From NCBI RefSeq assembly GCF_017654485.1, contig NZ_CP061091.1, positions 648,501 through 712,500 on the forward strand: a stretch of DNA of 64,000 bases. Reading direction: 5' to 3'. The first letter of the stretch is position 1, and every line of letters starts with the position of its first letter. Under the pieces are notes generated by a model, which saw only the letters and a program-made list of their open reading frames with translations, was not told the origin of the DNA and did not search any database. Below, one piece after another: positions 1 through 8,058 of this stretch. Made by a program: the position numbers and the translations under genes. The DNA comes from Roseomonas marmotae (GTDB lineage: Bacteria; Pseudomonadota; Alphaproteobacteria; Acetobacterales; Acetobacteraceae).

Positions 1-879
1 CGCGCCCGTGGCTGGGTGGCGCAACTGCCTGCCGCCTGGCAACCCTATGCGCTGCTGATGCGGCTGGACCGGCCCATCGGCGTCTGGCTGCTGCTGCTGC
101 CGGGGCTCTGGGCCTTTGCCCTGGCGGCGCCGGGCTGGGGCACCGGACTCTGGCTGACGCTGCTGTTTGCACTCGGCGCTACCATCATGCGCGGCGCCGG
201 CTGCGTGGTGAACGACCTCTGGGACCGGGAGCTGGACAGGAAGGTCAGCCGCACCGCCGCCCGCCCCCTGGCCTCGGGCGCCGTCAGCATCCGGCGGGCC
301 GTCATCTTCCTGGGCGTGCTGCTGATGCTGGGGCTGGCCATCCTGCTGATGCTGAACCCGCTCTCCATTGGGCTCGGCGTGCTCTCCCTGGTGCCGGTCG
401 CGCTCTACCCGGCGGCCAAGCGCGTGACGGATTTCCCGCAGGCGGTGCTGGGCCTCACCTTCTCCTGGGCCGCACCGCTGGGCTACGCGGCCGCGACCGG
501 CCGGCTGGATGGCGCCGGCCTGTCCCTCTACGCCGCCGCCTTCCTCTGGATCCTGGCCTACGACACCATCTACGCCCACCAGGACCGGGAGGACGACATC
601 CTCGTCGGCATCCGCAGCACCGCCCGCTACTTCGGGGAGCGCACCAAGCCCTTCCTGGCCGCCTGCTATGCCGGCGCCGTGCTGCTGCTGGCCCTGGCGG
701 GCTGGCTGGGCGGCGCTGGCCCCTGGTTCTGGCCGGCGCTGCTGCTCCCCGCCGCCATGCTGGCGCGGCAGGTGGTCATGCTCGATATCCACAATCCCGT
801 GCTCTGCCTGCGGCTGTTCCAGAGCAACCGTGATGTCGGACTGCTGATCGTCCTCGCCTTCCTGGCGGGACGGCTGTGA
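1..879 (+). CDS. ubiA: 4-hydroxybenzoate polyprenyltransferase UbiA (5' end probably outside window)
   Basis: Integral membrane prenyltransferase that attaches the polyprenyl tail to 4-hydroxybenzoate in ubiquinone synthesis. Counting from the first in-window start (GTG at 16), the first Asp-rich motif NDLWDRELD lies near residues 66-74 and the second, DTIYAHQDREDD, near 183-194. Both are the Mg-diphosphate binding sites of the UbiA family, and hydrophobic helices fill the rest. The frame is open to the left edge, and the preceding codons (R-A-R-G-W-V) look like the family's N-terminus, so the true start is probably outside the window. The stop overlaps the next gene by 4 bases (GTGA), which suggests cotranscription. 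Confidence 0.93.
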   Translation, partial: RARGWVAQLPAAWQPYALLMRLDRPIGVWLLLLPGLWAFALAAPGWGTGLWLTLLFALGATIMRGAGCVVNDLWDRELDRKVSRTAARPLASGAVSIRRAVIFLGVLLMLGLAILLMLNPLSIGLGVLSLVPVALYPAAKRVTDFPQAVLGLTFSWAAPLGYAAATGRLDGAGLSLYAAAFLWILAYDTIYAHQDREDDILVGIRSTARYFGERTKPFLAACYAGAVLLLALAGWLGGAGPWFWPALLLPAAMLARQVVMLDIHNPVLCLRLFQSNRDVGLLIVLAFLAGRL

Positions 880-1520
880 GGGACGCGGAGGGCTTCATCG
901 CCGCCCATACGGCCCTGGGCCGCCCGGCTCTGGTGCCGGAGGTGGAACTCCATCTGGCCACCGCCATCACCCCCATCTGGCAGGCCACCGAGGAATGGCT
1001 GGCCGCGCGCGACCTCGAACCACCCTTCTGGGCCTTCGCCTGGCCGGGCAGCCAGGCCCTGGCCCGGCTGATGCTGGACGGCACCGTGGCCGTGCGGGGC
1101 CGCCGGGTGCTGGATTTCGCCGCGGGTGGCGGGCTGGCCGCCATCGCCGCCATGCTGGCCGGCGCCACCAGCGCCGAGGCTGCCGAGATCGACCCCCTCG
1201 CCCTGGCCGCCACCCGCCTGAATGCCCGCCACAACGGCGTGGCCGTCACGGCCGCGGAAGGCGATGTGGTCGGCCAGCCCCGCCGCTGGGACACGGTCCT
1301 GGCCGGCGATGTCTGCTACGAAGCCCCCATGACCGGCCATATCATGCCCTGGCTGCGGCGGATGGCCGCCGATGGCGCCGAAGTCCTGCTGGCGGACCCC
1401 GGCCGCGCCTATCTGCCGAAGGACGGCCTCGCCGCGCTGTCCACCTTTTCCGTGCCGACGACGCGGGAACTGGAGGACCGGGACAGCCGGGAGGTGACGA
1501 TCTACCGCGTCCTGGCCTGA
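876..1520 (+). CDS. class I SAM-dependent methyltransferase, ETFB-lysine methyltransferase-like
   Basis: A 214-residue Rossmann-fold methyltransferase. The SAM-binding motif VLDFAAGGGLAA is at residues 78-89 and the acidic E-I-D that ends strand 2 is at 104-106. The segment PPFWAFAWPGSQALA (49-63) is typical of the group containing the electron-transfer-flavoprotein beta-subunit lysine methyltransferase and related protein-lysine methyltransferases. The GTG start overlaps the ubiA stop as GTGA. The substrate cannot be read from sequence; the ETFB-type call rests on the W-x-F-x-W-P-G-x-Q signature. About 150 bases without a gene separate it from the insertion sequence downstream. Confidence 0.75.
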   Translation: MRDAEGFIAAHTALGRPALVPEVELHLATAITPIWQATEEWLAARDLEPPFWAFAWPGSQALARLMLDGTVAVRGRRVLDFAAGGGLAAIAAMLAGATSAEAAEIDPLALAATRLNARHNGVAVTAAEGDVVGQPRRWDTVLAGDVCYEAPMTGHIMPWLRRMAADGAEVLLADPGRAYLPKDGLAALSTFSVPTTRELEDRDSREVTIYRVLA

Positions 1521-1696
1521 ATGGCGCGGCGGCTGGTAGCGCCGTGACGCGGAGATCATCATCCATGGCTTTGCCCCGGGCTGCCGCCGGATGCCGCGAC
1601 CGGATTCCCTGCGTGAGTGACAGGCGAATCCCGCATGGTGCCGAAGGGAATGCGGCGGCTCCCCGCATGCTGCGCTTAGAGCCCGTTTGAGAATGG

Positions 1697-2630
1697 TCAT
1701 GGGTGAGCAATGCGCCGGACGAGGAGCGCGCCCATGCTGACGTGGATCATGGCTTCGGAGACGTCGCAGCGGCGTTCATAGTCGCGGACCAGGCGGCGCC
1801 AGCGGGTCATCCAGCCAAAGGTTCTCTCCACCACCCAGCGGCGTGGCAGCACCTGGAAGCCTTGCTGGTCCGTCAGCTTGCGCACACCTCGATGACGAAG
1901 TCATGGAAGGCGGCAGCGCTCATCAGCTTGCCGCGGTCATAGGCGCCGTCGGCAAAGAGGTGCTTCAACCAGGGCCAGCGCTTGCGGATCGCCTTGACGA
2001 TCTGCTCCGCCCCGGAAGCATCCTGCACGTCGGCCGCCGTTAGAGCAATTTCCGTTCGCCCTGGCTCACTTCAACTGCTCTAGGCTTTTGTTTTTGTGAG
2101 CATCTTCACCCGATCAGGTGATTCCACCTGATCGGGATCTGCTCTAGGTTGACCATCAGCAGGCGGCCATCAGTGTCGACCGCAATGTGGCGCTTGCGGC
2201 CCTTGAGGCGCTTGGCGGCATCAAAGCCGCCGCCGCCCAGTGCTTGGGGCGACTTGACCGTCTGGCTGTCCAGAACCCCGGCGGAAGGGCTGGCCTCGCG
2301 CCCCACCCGCTCACGATCCAGCATCAGCGCGATGTTGTGCAGAGTGGCGAACAGGAACCGTCGTGCGAGCCGCCGGAACCACCAATAGATCGTCTGCCAT
2401 GGTCCGAAATGGACCGGCAGCATGCGCCAGCCACACCCGGCCCGTGCCAGGTAGCGGATCGCGTTCAGCACCTCGCGCAGGTCAACGCCTGGCCGCCTGC
2501 CGCGGGTGCTGCTGGGCGGCAGCAGAGGCCGAATAACCCGCCATTCCTGATCCGTCAGATCGGTCGGGTAGCGGCGCCGCTCAAAGCCAGCCTGCCGTGC
2601 GCGATGTTCCTTGGTCTACATCCAGCCCAT
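1697..2630 (-). pseudogene. IS5-family transposase, inactivated copy
   Basis: Remnant of the same 276-residue DDE transposase that is intact at 31060-31890. Comparing the two copies shows three separate disruptions here: codon 5 is TAG instead of TGG (2616-2618); a palindromic element is inserted into the catalytic half (2043-2144); and one C is missing near 1885, shifting the frame before the codons for the C-terminal region. The rest is almost base-for-base the same, so the decay is recent compared with insertion, or the element entered the genome recently. Confidence 0.93.
2043..2144. repeat. MITE-like palindromic element nested in the IS transposase, TA target duplication
   Basis: A 102-bp non-coding insert absent from the second IS copy, where the target reads TTAG. 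Here it reads TTA, insert, TAG, so TA is duplicated. The insert starts GAGCA and ends TGCTC. It has two modules. The left module (2041-2082 including TA) begins TAGAGCA and ends TGCTCTA. The right module (2098-2144) holds a perfect 12-bp inverted repeat, CCCGATCAGGTG, with a 4-base ATTC loop (2109-2136). A T-rich spacer joins them. TA duplication plus short inverted ends suggests mobilisation in trans by a TA-targeting transposase. Confidence 0.85.
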
Positions 2631-2672
2631 CTGGGCACGCGAGGACGCCTGAACACCTCACCCGCAGCATTC

Positions 2673-2936
2673 TCAAACGGGCTCTAAGAAGGCTGCCACA
2701 AACCGCAACTCAATTAAGTCCTGAAAGCCGAGTTCGATATGGTTTTCGATCTGTGGCAGTTGCGGTGACCAGAGTGGCGGAAGATCCTTCTGCTTCTCGC
2801 CCTTTCCGTAACGATAGCCCCCAAGCCAGCGATTGATGTTCCGGGCAGGCACCTTCAGCAGGCGCGCGGCATCCGGTACGGTGTAGAAGCCTACACCTAA
2901 CGGCACAACCGGAGTTGCTGCGGCGAAGTTAGCCAT
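2673..2936 (-). pseudogene. DUF433/VapB-type antitoxin-like gene, 3' end cut off by the insertion sequence
   Basis: An N-terminal fragment of about 84 native residues. It reads YTVPDAARLLKVPARNINRWLGGY (about residues 18-41, a MerR-like helix-turn-helix), then LWSPQLP and ELGFQDLIELRFVAAF, which resemble the first half of DUF433-family proteins (often antitoxins of VapC-like toxins). At the IS boundary the frame runs into the inverted repeat and ends after Glu-Pro-Val. The missing 3' half is not on the other side of the IS, so a deletion or rearrangement accompanied or followed insertion. Base composition is near 50% GC, well below the neighbours, which suggests horizontal acquisition. No toxin gene is visible nearby. 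Confidence 0.75.
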
Positions 2937-3055
2937 GGTCTCGACAGGCTAACGACCTTCGGATTCGGTGACCAGATCCCTTTACGCTGTAGCCCAATTG
3001 AATAGTGCAGTTGCTGCTCTGGCACCCAGTTAGGCTGCCGAAGATCCATTTCCGC

Positions 3056-3118
3056 GGGGTCTGGGGTGACGGCGTCACCCCAGCGGAGGTGTCCAGAGGG
3101 GCGGCGCCCCCTCTGGCC
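3056..3118. repeat. dispersed palindromic repeat, copy A, possible terminator
   Basis: Two adjacent stem-loops just downstream of the aldo/keto reductase: GGGGTGAC-GGC-GTCACCCC (3063-3081) and CCAGAGGGG-6 nt-CCCCTCTGG (3093-3116). The same lead-in (GGGGTCTGGGGTGAC) and stem recur at 28645-28728, and in degenerate form at 31975-32010. All three lie downstream of minus-strand genes. Confidence 0.7.
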
Positions 3119-3132
3119 TCGACCGAGAGCTC

Positions 3133-3963
3133 TTAGCGATCCCAGGCCGGCGCGAAGTCCGGGTTCACCATGCGCTGGTCCTTCGGCAGCGCGTCGATGG
3201 CCGCCACGTCCTCGGCGGTCAGCTTGGCGGCCAGCGGCACGGCGTCCAGGTTTTCCTGCTGGGTCTGCTGGCGGCTGGCCTTGGGGATGGGCACCACGCC
3301 CTGCTGCCGCAGCAGCCAGGCCAGGGCCACCTGGGTCGCGGTGGCGCCGTATTTGGCGCCGATGCCCTTCAGCACCGGGTCTTCCTGCAGGGAGCCCTTG
3401 GCCAGTGGCGTATAGGCTTCCAGCACGATCTGGCGCGGCTGGCACCAGTCCAGCAGCTTCTTCTGAGACAGCAGCACGTGATATTCCACCTGCAGCGCCG
3501 CCGGGGTCTCGCCCATCTCCTCCAGCTCGCGCATCAGCGCAACGGGGAAGTTGGCCACGCCCCAGGCCCGGATCAGCCCGCTGGCCTGCGCCGCCTTCAG
3601 CACCTTCACGGCGCCTTCCAGGTCCATGGCCGGCTTCGGCCAATGGATCAGGAAGAGGTCCAGGTAATCCGTGCCCAGGCGGCTCAGCGAGCCTTCCAGG
3701 GAGCGGTGCAGCGGCTCCGGCTCCAGGCTGTCCCACCAGACCTTGCTGGTGACGAAGAGATCCCCGCGCGGCAGGCCGCTGGCCTTGACGGCGGCGCCGA
3801 CCTCCACCTCGTTCTCGTAGCGCGCGGCCGTGTCCAGATGCCGGTAGCCGAGGCCGAGCGCGCGCTCGATGGCCTTCTGGCCCTCTGACCCCGTCAGCCT
3901 GAAAGTGCCCAGCCCGAGCTTGGGGATGGAGAGGCGGGGGGTGGTCTCGATGGGAATGCTCAT
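3133..3963 (-). CDS. aldo/keto reductase (2,5-diketo-D-gluconate reductase type)
   Basis: A 276-residue TIM-barrel NADPH-dependent reductase of aldehydes and ketones. The catalytic tetrad is visible as Asp44, Tyr49, Lys74 and His107, in the contexts HLDTAARYENE, VTSKVWW and FLIHWPKP. The end PIPKASRQQTQQENL is the cofactor-binding segment near the C-terminus. Length matches the DkgA/DkgB group; the true substrate is unknown. It stands alone on the minus strand, 8 bases from the end of the WD40 gene upstream, so it could be the last gene of the cobW-WD40 transcription unit. A palindromic repeat follows its stop. Confidence 0.9.
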   Translation of the reverse strand: MSIPIETTPRLSIPKLGLGTFRLTGSEGQKAIERALGLGYRHLDTAARYENEVEVGAAVKASGLPRGDLFVTSKVWWDSLEPEPLHRSLEGSLSRLGTDYLDLFLIHWPKPAMDLEGAVKVLKAAQASGLIRAWGVANFPVALMRELEEMGETPAALQVEYHVLLSQKKLLDWCQPRQIVLEAYTPLAKGSLQEDPVLKGIGAKYGATATQVALAWLLRQQGVVPIPKASRQQTQQENLDAVPLAAKLTAEDVAAIDALPKDQRMVNPDFAPAWDR

Positions 3964-3971
3964 GCGGGACG

Positions 3972-5012
3972 CTACCTCTTGGAGAGATCGACCAGCCCGG
4001 CGAAGCCGGACTCGGTGCCGAAGGCAATCTGCGTGCCCGCCGGGTTCCAGGCCAGGGCCGAGATGGCACCCCGCCCCGGCGCCGCGATCGGCACCACCTT
4101 GCCGGAGCCGATCTCGGCCATCAGCACCAGGCCGTCATCGAAGCCGGCGGCCACCACCTCATGCTGCGGATGGCAGGCGACCCGGGTGCAGAGGATGCCG
4201 TCCCCGCCCGCCAGCTCCACCGGCGGCTTGCCCATCGGCCCGCCGCCGAAGAAGGGCCAGAGCACGATGCAATCGGCGCCCGAAGTGGCCAGCCAGCGCC
4301 CCTTGGCGGTGAAGGAGACAGATTTGATCTTGGTGGCATAGCCGGACATCCGCATGTCCTGCGCGTCGGTCAGCCGCCAGCCATGCAGCGCATTCTCCTG
4401 CATGGTGGTGACGACATGCGTGCCGTCGGGGCTGAACCAGACGCCCTGGTGGCTGCCCTTCCAGGGCAGGACGCGCGGCTTGTCCTCCTTGCTGTTCACG
4501 AACCAGAGGCTGGCGCCGTTGTAATGCGCCGCCGCCACCCGCTTGCCCTTGGCATCGAAGGCGATGCCGCCGACGGAGGAGGGATGCTCCAGCACCTTCA
4601 GCGGGCCGCCCTTGCCGAAGACGTGCAGCTTCTTGCCGACCGAGGCGGCGCGCAGCCCGTCCGGGTGGCTGGCCACATGGTCCACCCACTTCATGGCGCC
4701 GAGACTGGCGATCGTCTCCACGCTGCCGTCATTGGCGGTGCGGGCCATCAGCCCGTCATCGCCGCCGGTCAGGAAGCCGCTGGCGATATCCGGCACCATG
4801 GAGAGGCAGGCGCCGTCATGCACGGCGACGCTGCGCCATTCCCCGCCGATATCCGCCGTGGAGGCCAGCCGCAGCGTGCCGTCGCCCAGCGCGAAGGCGG
4901 CCGCCTTCCCGTCGCGGGAGAAGGCGGCATTCACCACCCAGGCGCCGAGGTCGTTGGAATGGCCGCGCTGGCTCAGCAGGAAATCGGCCTCGGACACCGC
5001 CGTCGCGCTCAT
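3972..5012 (-). CDS. WD40-like beta-propeller protein paired with CobW
   Basis: A 346-residue protein with recurring segments such as AAFSRDGKAAAFALGDGTLRLA, AWNPAGTQIAFGTESGFAGLV and VSFTAKGRWLATSGADCIVLW. Each is about 40 residues and resembles a WD40 blade. There is no signal peptide or membrane segment, so it is probably cytoplasmic. Its ATG overlaps the stop of the CobW-family gene upstream by 4 bases, so the two are translationally coupled. A WD40 partner beside a COG0523 GTPase is a pairing seen in zinc-responsive loci of alphaproteobacteria. A scaffold or client-binding role in metal delivery is inference. Confidence 0.82.
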   Translation of the reverse strand: MSATAVSEADFLLSQRGHSNDLGAWVVNAAFSRDGKAAAFALGDGTLRLASTADIGGEWRSVAVHDGACLSMVPDIASGFLTGGDDGLMARTANDGSVETIASLGAMKWVDHVASHPDGLRAASVGKKLHVFGKGGPLKVLEHPSSVGGIAFDAKGKRVAAAHYNGASLWFVNSKEDKPRVLPWKGSHQGVWFSPDGTHVVTTMQENALHGWRLTDAQDMRMSGYATKIKSVSFTAKGRWLATSGADCIVLWPFFGGGPMGKPPVELAGGDGILCTRVACHPQHEVVAAGFDDGLVLMAEIGSGKVVPIAAPGRGAISALAWNPAGTQIAFGTESGFAGLVDLSKR

Positions 5013-5986
5013 GCCGCCCCCTGGGAGGCGATGCAGCTCTCGAAGCCGCGGCGCAGGCGGGGGCGGTTCAGGTCGCGGCCGATGAAGACGATCTTCGACT
5101 TGCGCTCCGCGCCCTCCGGCCAGGGGCCGATGTAATCGCCGTCGGCGATCATGTGCACGGCCTGGAAGGCGAAGCGGCGGTCCTCGCCCTTGAAGGCCAG
5201 CACGCCCTTGGTGCGCAGCAGGTCGGCGCCCTTGGTCTGCAGCAGCTCACCGATCCAGGCGTTGAACTTGGCCTCGTCCAGCGGCTCCGACACCTCGAAG
5301 GACAGGCTCATGATGTCCTCGTTGTGGGAGTGGTTGTCCTCGCCGGAGAGGAATTCCGGCTCCCGCTCCAGGATGCGCTCCAGCTTGAAGGCCTCGCGGC
5401 CCATCACCGCCTCGATCGGCACCTCGGACTTGGTGGCGCGGCGGATCTCGGCATAGGGGTTGATGGCGCGGATGCGGCGCTCGACCTCGGCGGCCTCGGC
5501 CTCCGTCACCAGGTCCATCTTGTTCAGCACGACGATGTCGGCGAAGGCGATCTGGCTCGCCGCCTCCTTGCTGTCATCCAGCCGGGCCGGGAGGTTCTTG
5601 GCATCCACCAGCGTGACGATGGCATCCAGCCGCGTGGCGCGCTTGACGTCGTCATCCATGTAGAAGGTCTGGGCGACGGGGGCGGGATCGGCCAGGCCCG
5701 TCGTCTCGACGATGATGCCGTCGAGCTTCTGGCGGCGCTTCATCAGGTTGCCGAGGATGCGCACGAGATCGCCGCGCACGGTGCAGCAGATGCAGCCGTT
5801 GTTCATCTCGAAGACTTCCTCGTCGGCATCGATGACGAGGTCGTTGTCGACGCCCAGCTCGCCGAATTCGTTGATGACGACGGCGTATTTCTTGCCGTGC
5901 TCCTCGCTGAGGATGCGGTTCAGCAGCGTCGTCTTGCCGGCGCCGAGATAGCCGGTCAGCACGGTGACGGGAACGGTGTCGCTCAT
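5009..5986 (-). CDS. CobW/COG0523-family GTP-dependent metallochaperone
   Basis: A 325-residue G3E GTPase. The P-loop GYLGAGKTT is at residues 12-20, the metal-binding CICC of the family's CxCC motif at 65-68, the switch segment ETTGLADP at 94-101 and NKMD at 155-158. A short His-containing loop (NHSHNED, about 218-224) precedes the C-terminal CobW domain. Members insert or hand over metals, often zinc, less often cobalt in cobalamin synthesis. No cobalamin gene is nearby, and pairing with a WD40 gene favours a zinc-type chaperone; that is inference. The 298 bases upstream, shared with the divergent secreted protein, include an AT-rich GTTATATGATAC (6034-6045). This only weakly resembles a Zur site. 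Confidence 0.88.
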   Translation of the reverse strand: MSDTVPVTVLTGYLGAGKTTLLNRILSEEHGKKYAVVINEFGELGVDNDLVIDADEEVFEMNNGCICCTVRGDLVRILGNLMKRRQKLDGIIVETTGLADPAPVAQTFYMDDDVKRATRLDAIVTLVDAKNLPARLDDSKEAASQIAFADIVVLNKMDLVTEAEAAEVERRIRAINPYAEIRRATKSEVPIEAVMGREAFKLERILEREPEFLSGEDNHSHNEDIMSLSFEVSEPLDEAKFNAWIGELLQTKGADLLRTKGVLAFKGEDRRFAFQAVHMIADGDYIGPWPEGAERKSKIVFIGRDLNRPRLRRGFESCIASQGAA

Positions 5987-6284
5987 GGGGGAGTCTCTTC
6001 CTGCCGGTGGTGAGGGCGGTCTTCTGTCAGGACGTTATATGATACGCTGGCCTGCCCAGGTCACGGGGGCAAGGGGCAGCTATTCCGCAGCCATGGCCCT
6101 CGGCCGCCAGGCCTGGAAACAGCCGGGCCGGCGGATCGCCGGCCAGCGCGGACAGCGCGGCCCCTGCCGGAAGGGCGGTGAAGCGGGGGATGGACGCGGG
6201 AGCGCCGGCCCTGCCCCATGCGGGGGCTTGGCTTGCCGGCGGATGGCGCTTTAGCTGACGCTTCGAATCCATGAAGGAAGCGTC

Positions 6285-7877
6285 ATGCCGCGAGCCGGCC
6301 ATACCCGAGGGACGAGCCGCCACCCCGTGGCGAAATGGGCCATGGCGGTGGCACTGGGCCTGACGCTGCCCGCCGCCGCCCTGGCCACCGACCCGGCGGC
6401 AGCCCCCACCGGCATGCCGAAGCAGCGCCCGGCCGGCAGTGCCGAGGCCTGTCCCGGCGGCCGCACCGGCCCCGTCGCCCTGCGGGCGGAGGAGGCGGCC
6501 GGCACGCCGCCGCTGCGACCGGGCGAGCCGGTCTGCCTGCGGCTGCGGCCACGGCAATCCGCCTATTTCCGCATCGCGCCGGAGGCGGGGGATTTCTACA
6601 CCGTCTCCACCCGCAACCTGGCGCAGGGAACCGACACGGTGCTGGCGCTGCTGGACAGCCAGGCCCGCCTGCTGGCCGAGGATGACGACGGCGCCCGCGA
6701 GAACCTGGCCTCCAGCATCGAGGCCGGCCCGGAGTTCAACGCCGCCCTGGTGCGCGCCGGCACGCTGGAAGGCCAGGGCGGCGGCTTCGAGCTGTTGCTG
6801 GTGCGCGACGCGCCCCGCCCGCCGCCCGATTTCCCCACCAGCCTGATCCAGGCCGCGGCCCAGCCGCCGCTGGCATCGGGGCAGATGGCACGGCTGCGCC
6901 TGCGCCGTGGCCAGGCCGCCTATTACGCCATGCCGGAGGCGCGCGACGGGCTGGTGGCCCGCACCCTGAACCTGGAAGGCGACACCGATACGGTGCTGGC
7001 CCTGCTCGATGGTAATGGCCAGCCGGTGAGCGAGGACGACGACGGTGGCGGCGGCACTGCCTCCGCCCTGCCGCTGGACGGCGCGCCGGCCGGCCCGCTG
7101 TTCCTGCGCGCCTCCATCCTCGGCGATGACGCCGGCAGCTTCGACCTCGTGCTGCGCCAGGAGGCGCCGCCGCCGCCGCCCGATTTCCCGACGACGCTGG
7201 AGGAGGCCCGCCGGCAGGACCCGCTGCCGGCCGATGGCACGCGCGCCATCACGCTGCACCGTCGGCAGCAGGCCATCTTCGCCCTGCCGCCCGGCGCCTC
7301 GCTGGTCATCCAGACCCGTGGGCTGGAGGAGGGCACCGACACCGTGCTGGCGCTGCTGGACGAGGATGGCGAGGTGCTGCTGGAGGATGATGACGGCGGC
7401 TCCGGCCTCGCCTCCCGCATCGCCACGGCCAAGGCGCCGGGCCGGGCCGCCTTCCTGCGCGCCGGCACGATGAACGGCGGCCCGGGGCGCTTCGACCTGG
7501 TGGTGCGCGCGGTCGGGGCCGCCGCCGGGGGTGTGCGTCAGGCCGGCAGCATCGGGGACGCGGCGCGCCGCCCTACCCTGCTGCCGGGCGAGGCGGTGGC
7601 GGTGCGGCTTGAGGCGGGGGAGGCGGCGGTCTTCGGCCTGCCGCAGGATGGCCGCCCCTCCCTGGCCCTGACCTTCGACCTGCAGGACGGCGCCGATACG
7701 CTGCTGGAGCTGCTGGACGCCGATGGTCAGGTGCTGGACCAGAACGACGATGCCGATGGCGGCCTCGGTTCCCGCCTTCTGGCCGGGCCGCAGCCGCGCC
7801 CGGCCTTCCTGCGCGCGAGCGGGGTCGAGGGCGCGGCGGCGGGCTTCTCGCTGGTGATCATCCGCCCCGCGCCTTAG
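6285..7877 (+). CDS. secreted protein with four pre-peptidase-C-like repeats
   Basis: A 530-residue protein with a signal peptide (hydrophobic core AMAVALGLTLPAAALA, cleavage likely near residue 34). It then has four repeats of about 118 residues. Each contains the core DT(V/L)L(A/E)LLD followed by an acidic run such as EDDDG, with core Asp near residues 117, 235, 352 and 471. This matches the bacterial pre-peptidase C-terminal (PPC) beta-sandwich, often calcium-binding. PPC domains usually hang on secreted proteases, but no protease domain is present, so the protein is all repeats. An extracellular or periplasmic binding role is inference. A hairpin terminator follows at 7907. Confidence 0.75.
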   Translation: MPRAGHTRGTSRHPVAKWAMAVALGLTLPAAALATDPAAAPTGMPKQRPAGSAEACPGGRTGPVALRAEEAAGTPPLRPGEPVCLRLRPRQSAYFRIAPEAGDFYTVSTRNLAQGTDTVLALLDSQARLLAEDDDGARENLASSIEAGPEFNAALVRAGTLEGQGGGFELLLVRDAPRPPPDFPTSLIQAAAQPPLASGQMARLRLRRGQAAYYAMPEARDGLVARTLNLEGDTDTVLALLDGNGQPVSEDDDGGGGTASALPLDGAPAGPLFLRASILGDDAGSFDLVLRQEAPPPPPDFPTTLEEARRQDPLPADGTRAITLHRRQQAIFALPPGASLVIQTRGLEEGTDTVLALLDEDGEVLLEDDDGGSGLASRIATAKAPGRAAFLRAGTMNGGPGRFDLVVRAVGAAAGGVRQAGSIGDAARRPTLLPGEAVAVRLEAGEAAVFGLPQDGRPSLALTFDLQDGADTLLELLDADGQVLDQNDDADGGLGSRLLAGPQPRPAFLRASGVEGAAAGFSLVIIRPAP

Positions 7878-7906
7878 GAGGGACCGCCAATCCAGGGGTG
7901 GGCAGG

Positions 7907-7926
7907 CCGGGGAAGGAATTCCCCGG
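7907..7926 (+). terminator. hairpin terminator of the PPC-repeat gene
   Basis: Perfect 8-bp stem CCGGGGAA with GGAA loop and TTCCCCGG, 30 bases after the stop, followed by a pyrimidine-rich stretch about ten bases on. Confidence 0.6.
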
Positions 7927-8058
7927 ACCCCATCTTCTTTCTTCGCGTTGAGTGTCAGGGCCGGAAGGGCAGCCGCCAAAGGCCATCGGCCGCCGGCGTA
8001 GATAGAGTCCGGGGAATGCCTTCTCCGGCCTTCGCCCCATCTCCGGCCTGCATGCCGC

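Larger units (their letters stand above)
1679..2684 (-). mobile_element. IS5-family insertion sequence, decayed copy 1
   Basis: A 1006-bp element bounded by perfect 17-bp inverted repeats (GAGCCCGTTTGAGAATG and its complement) and flanked by TA on both sides, as in the IS427-type branch of IS5. It is nearly identical to the 903-bp copy at 31042-31944. The 103-bp length difference is fully explained by a 104-bp gain (a 102-bp element plus a TA duplication at 2041-2146) and a 1-bp deletion near 1885. Three lesions break the transposase, so this copy cannot move itself, but its intact ends could still be mobilised by the other copy. Confidence 0.95.

Noticed and set aside
2897..4069. Long open frame opposite or overlapping the aldo/keto reductase
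   Set aside because: Low-complexity Arg/Gly/Pro/Ala text from GC-rich third positions; the annotated reductase has a full catalytic tetrad.
6031..6050. Zur box upstream of the CobW gene
   Set aside because: GTTATATGATAC is AT-rich and half-like a Zur site but not a good palindrome, so it is mentioned only as a weak hint.
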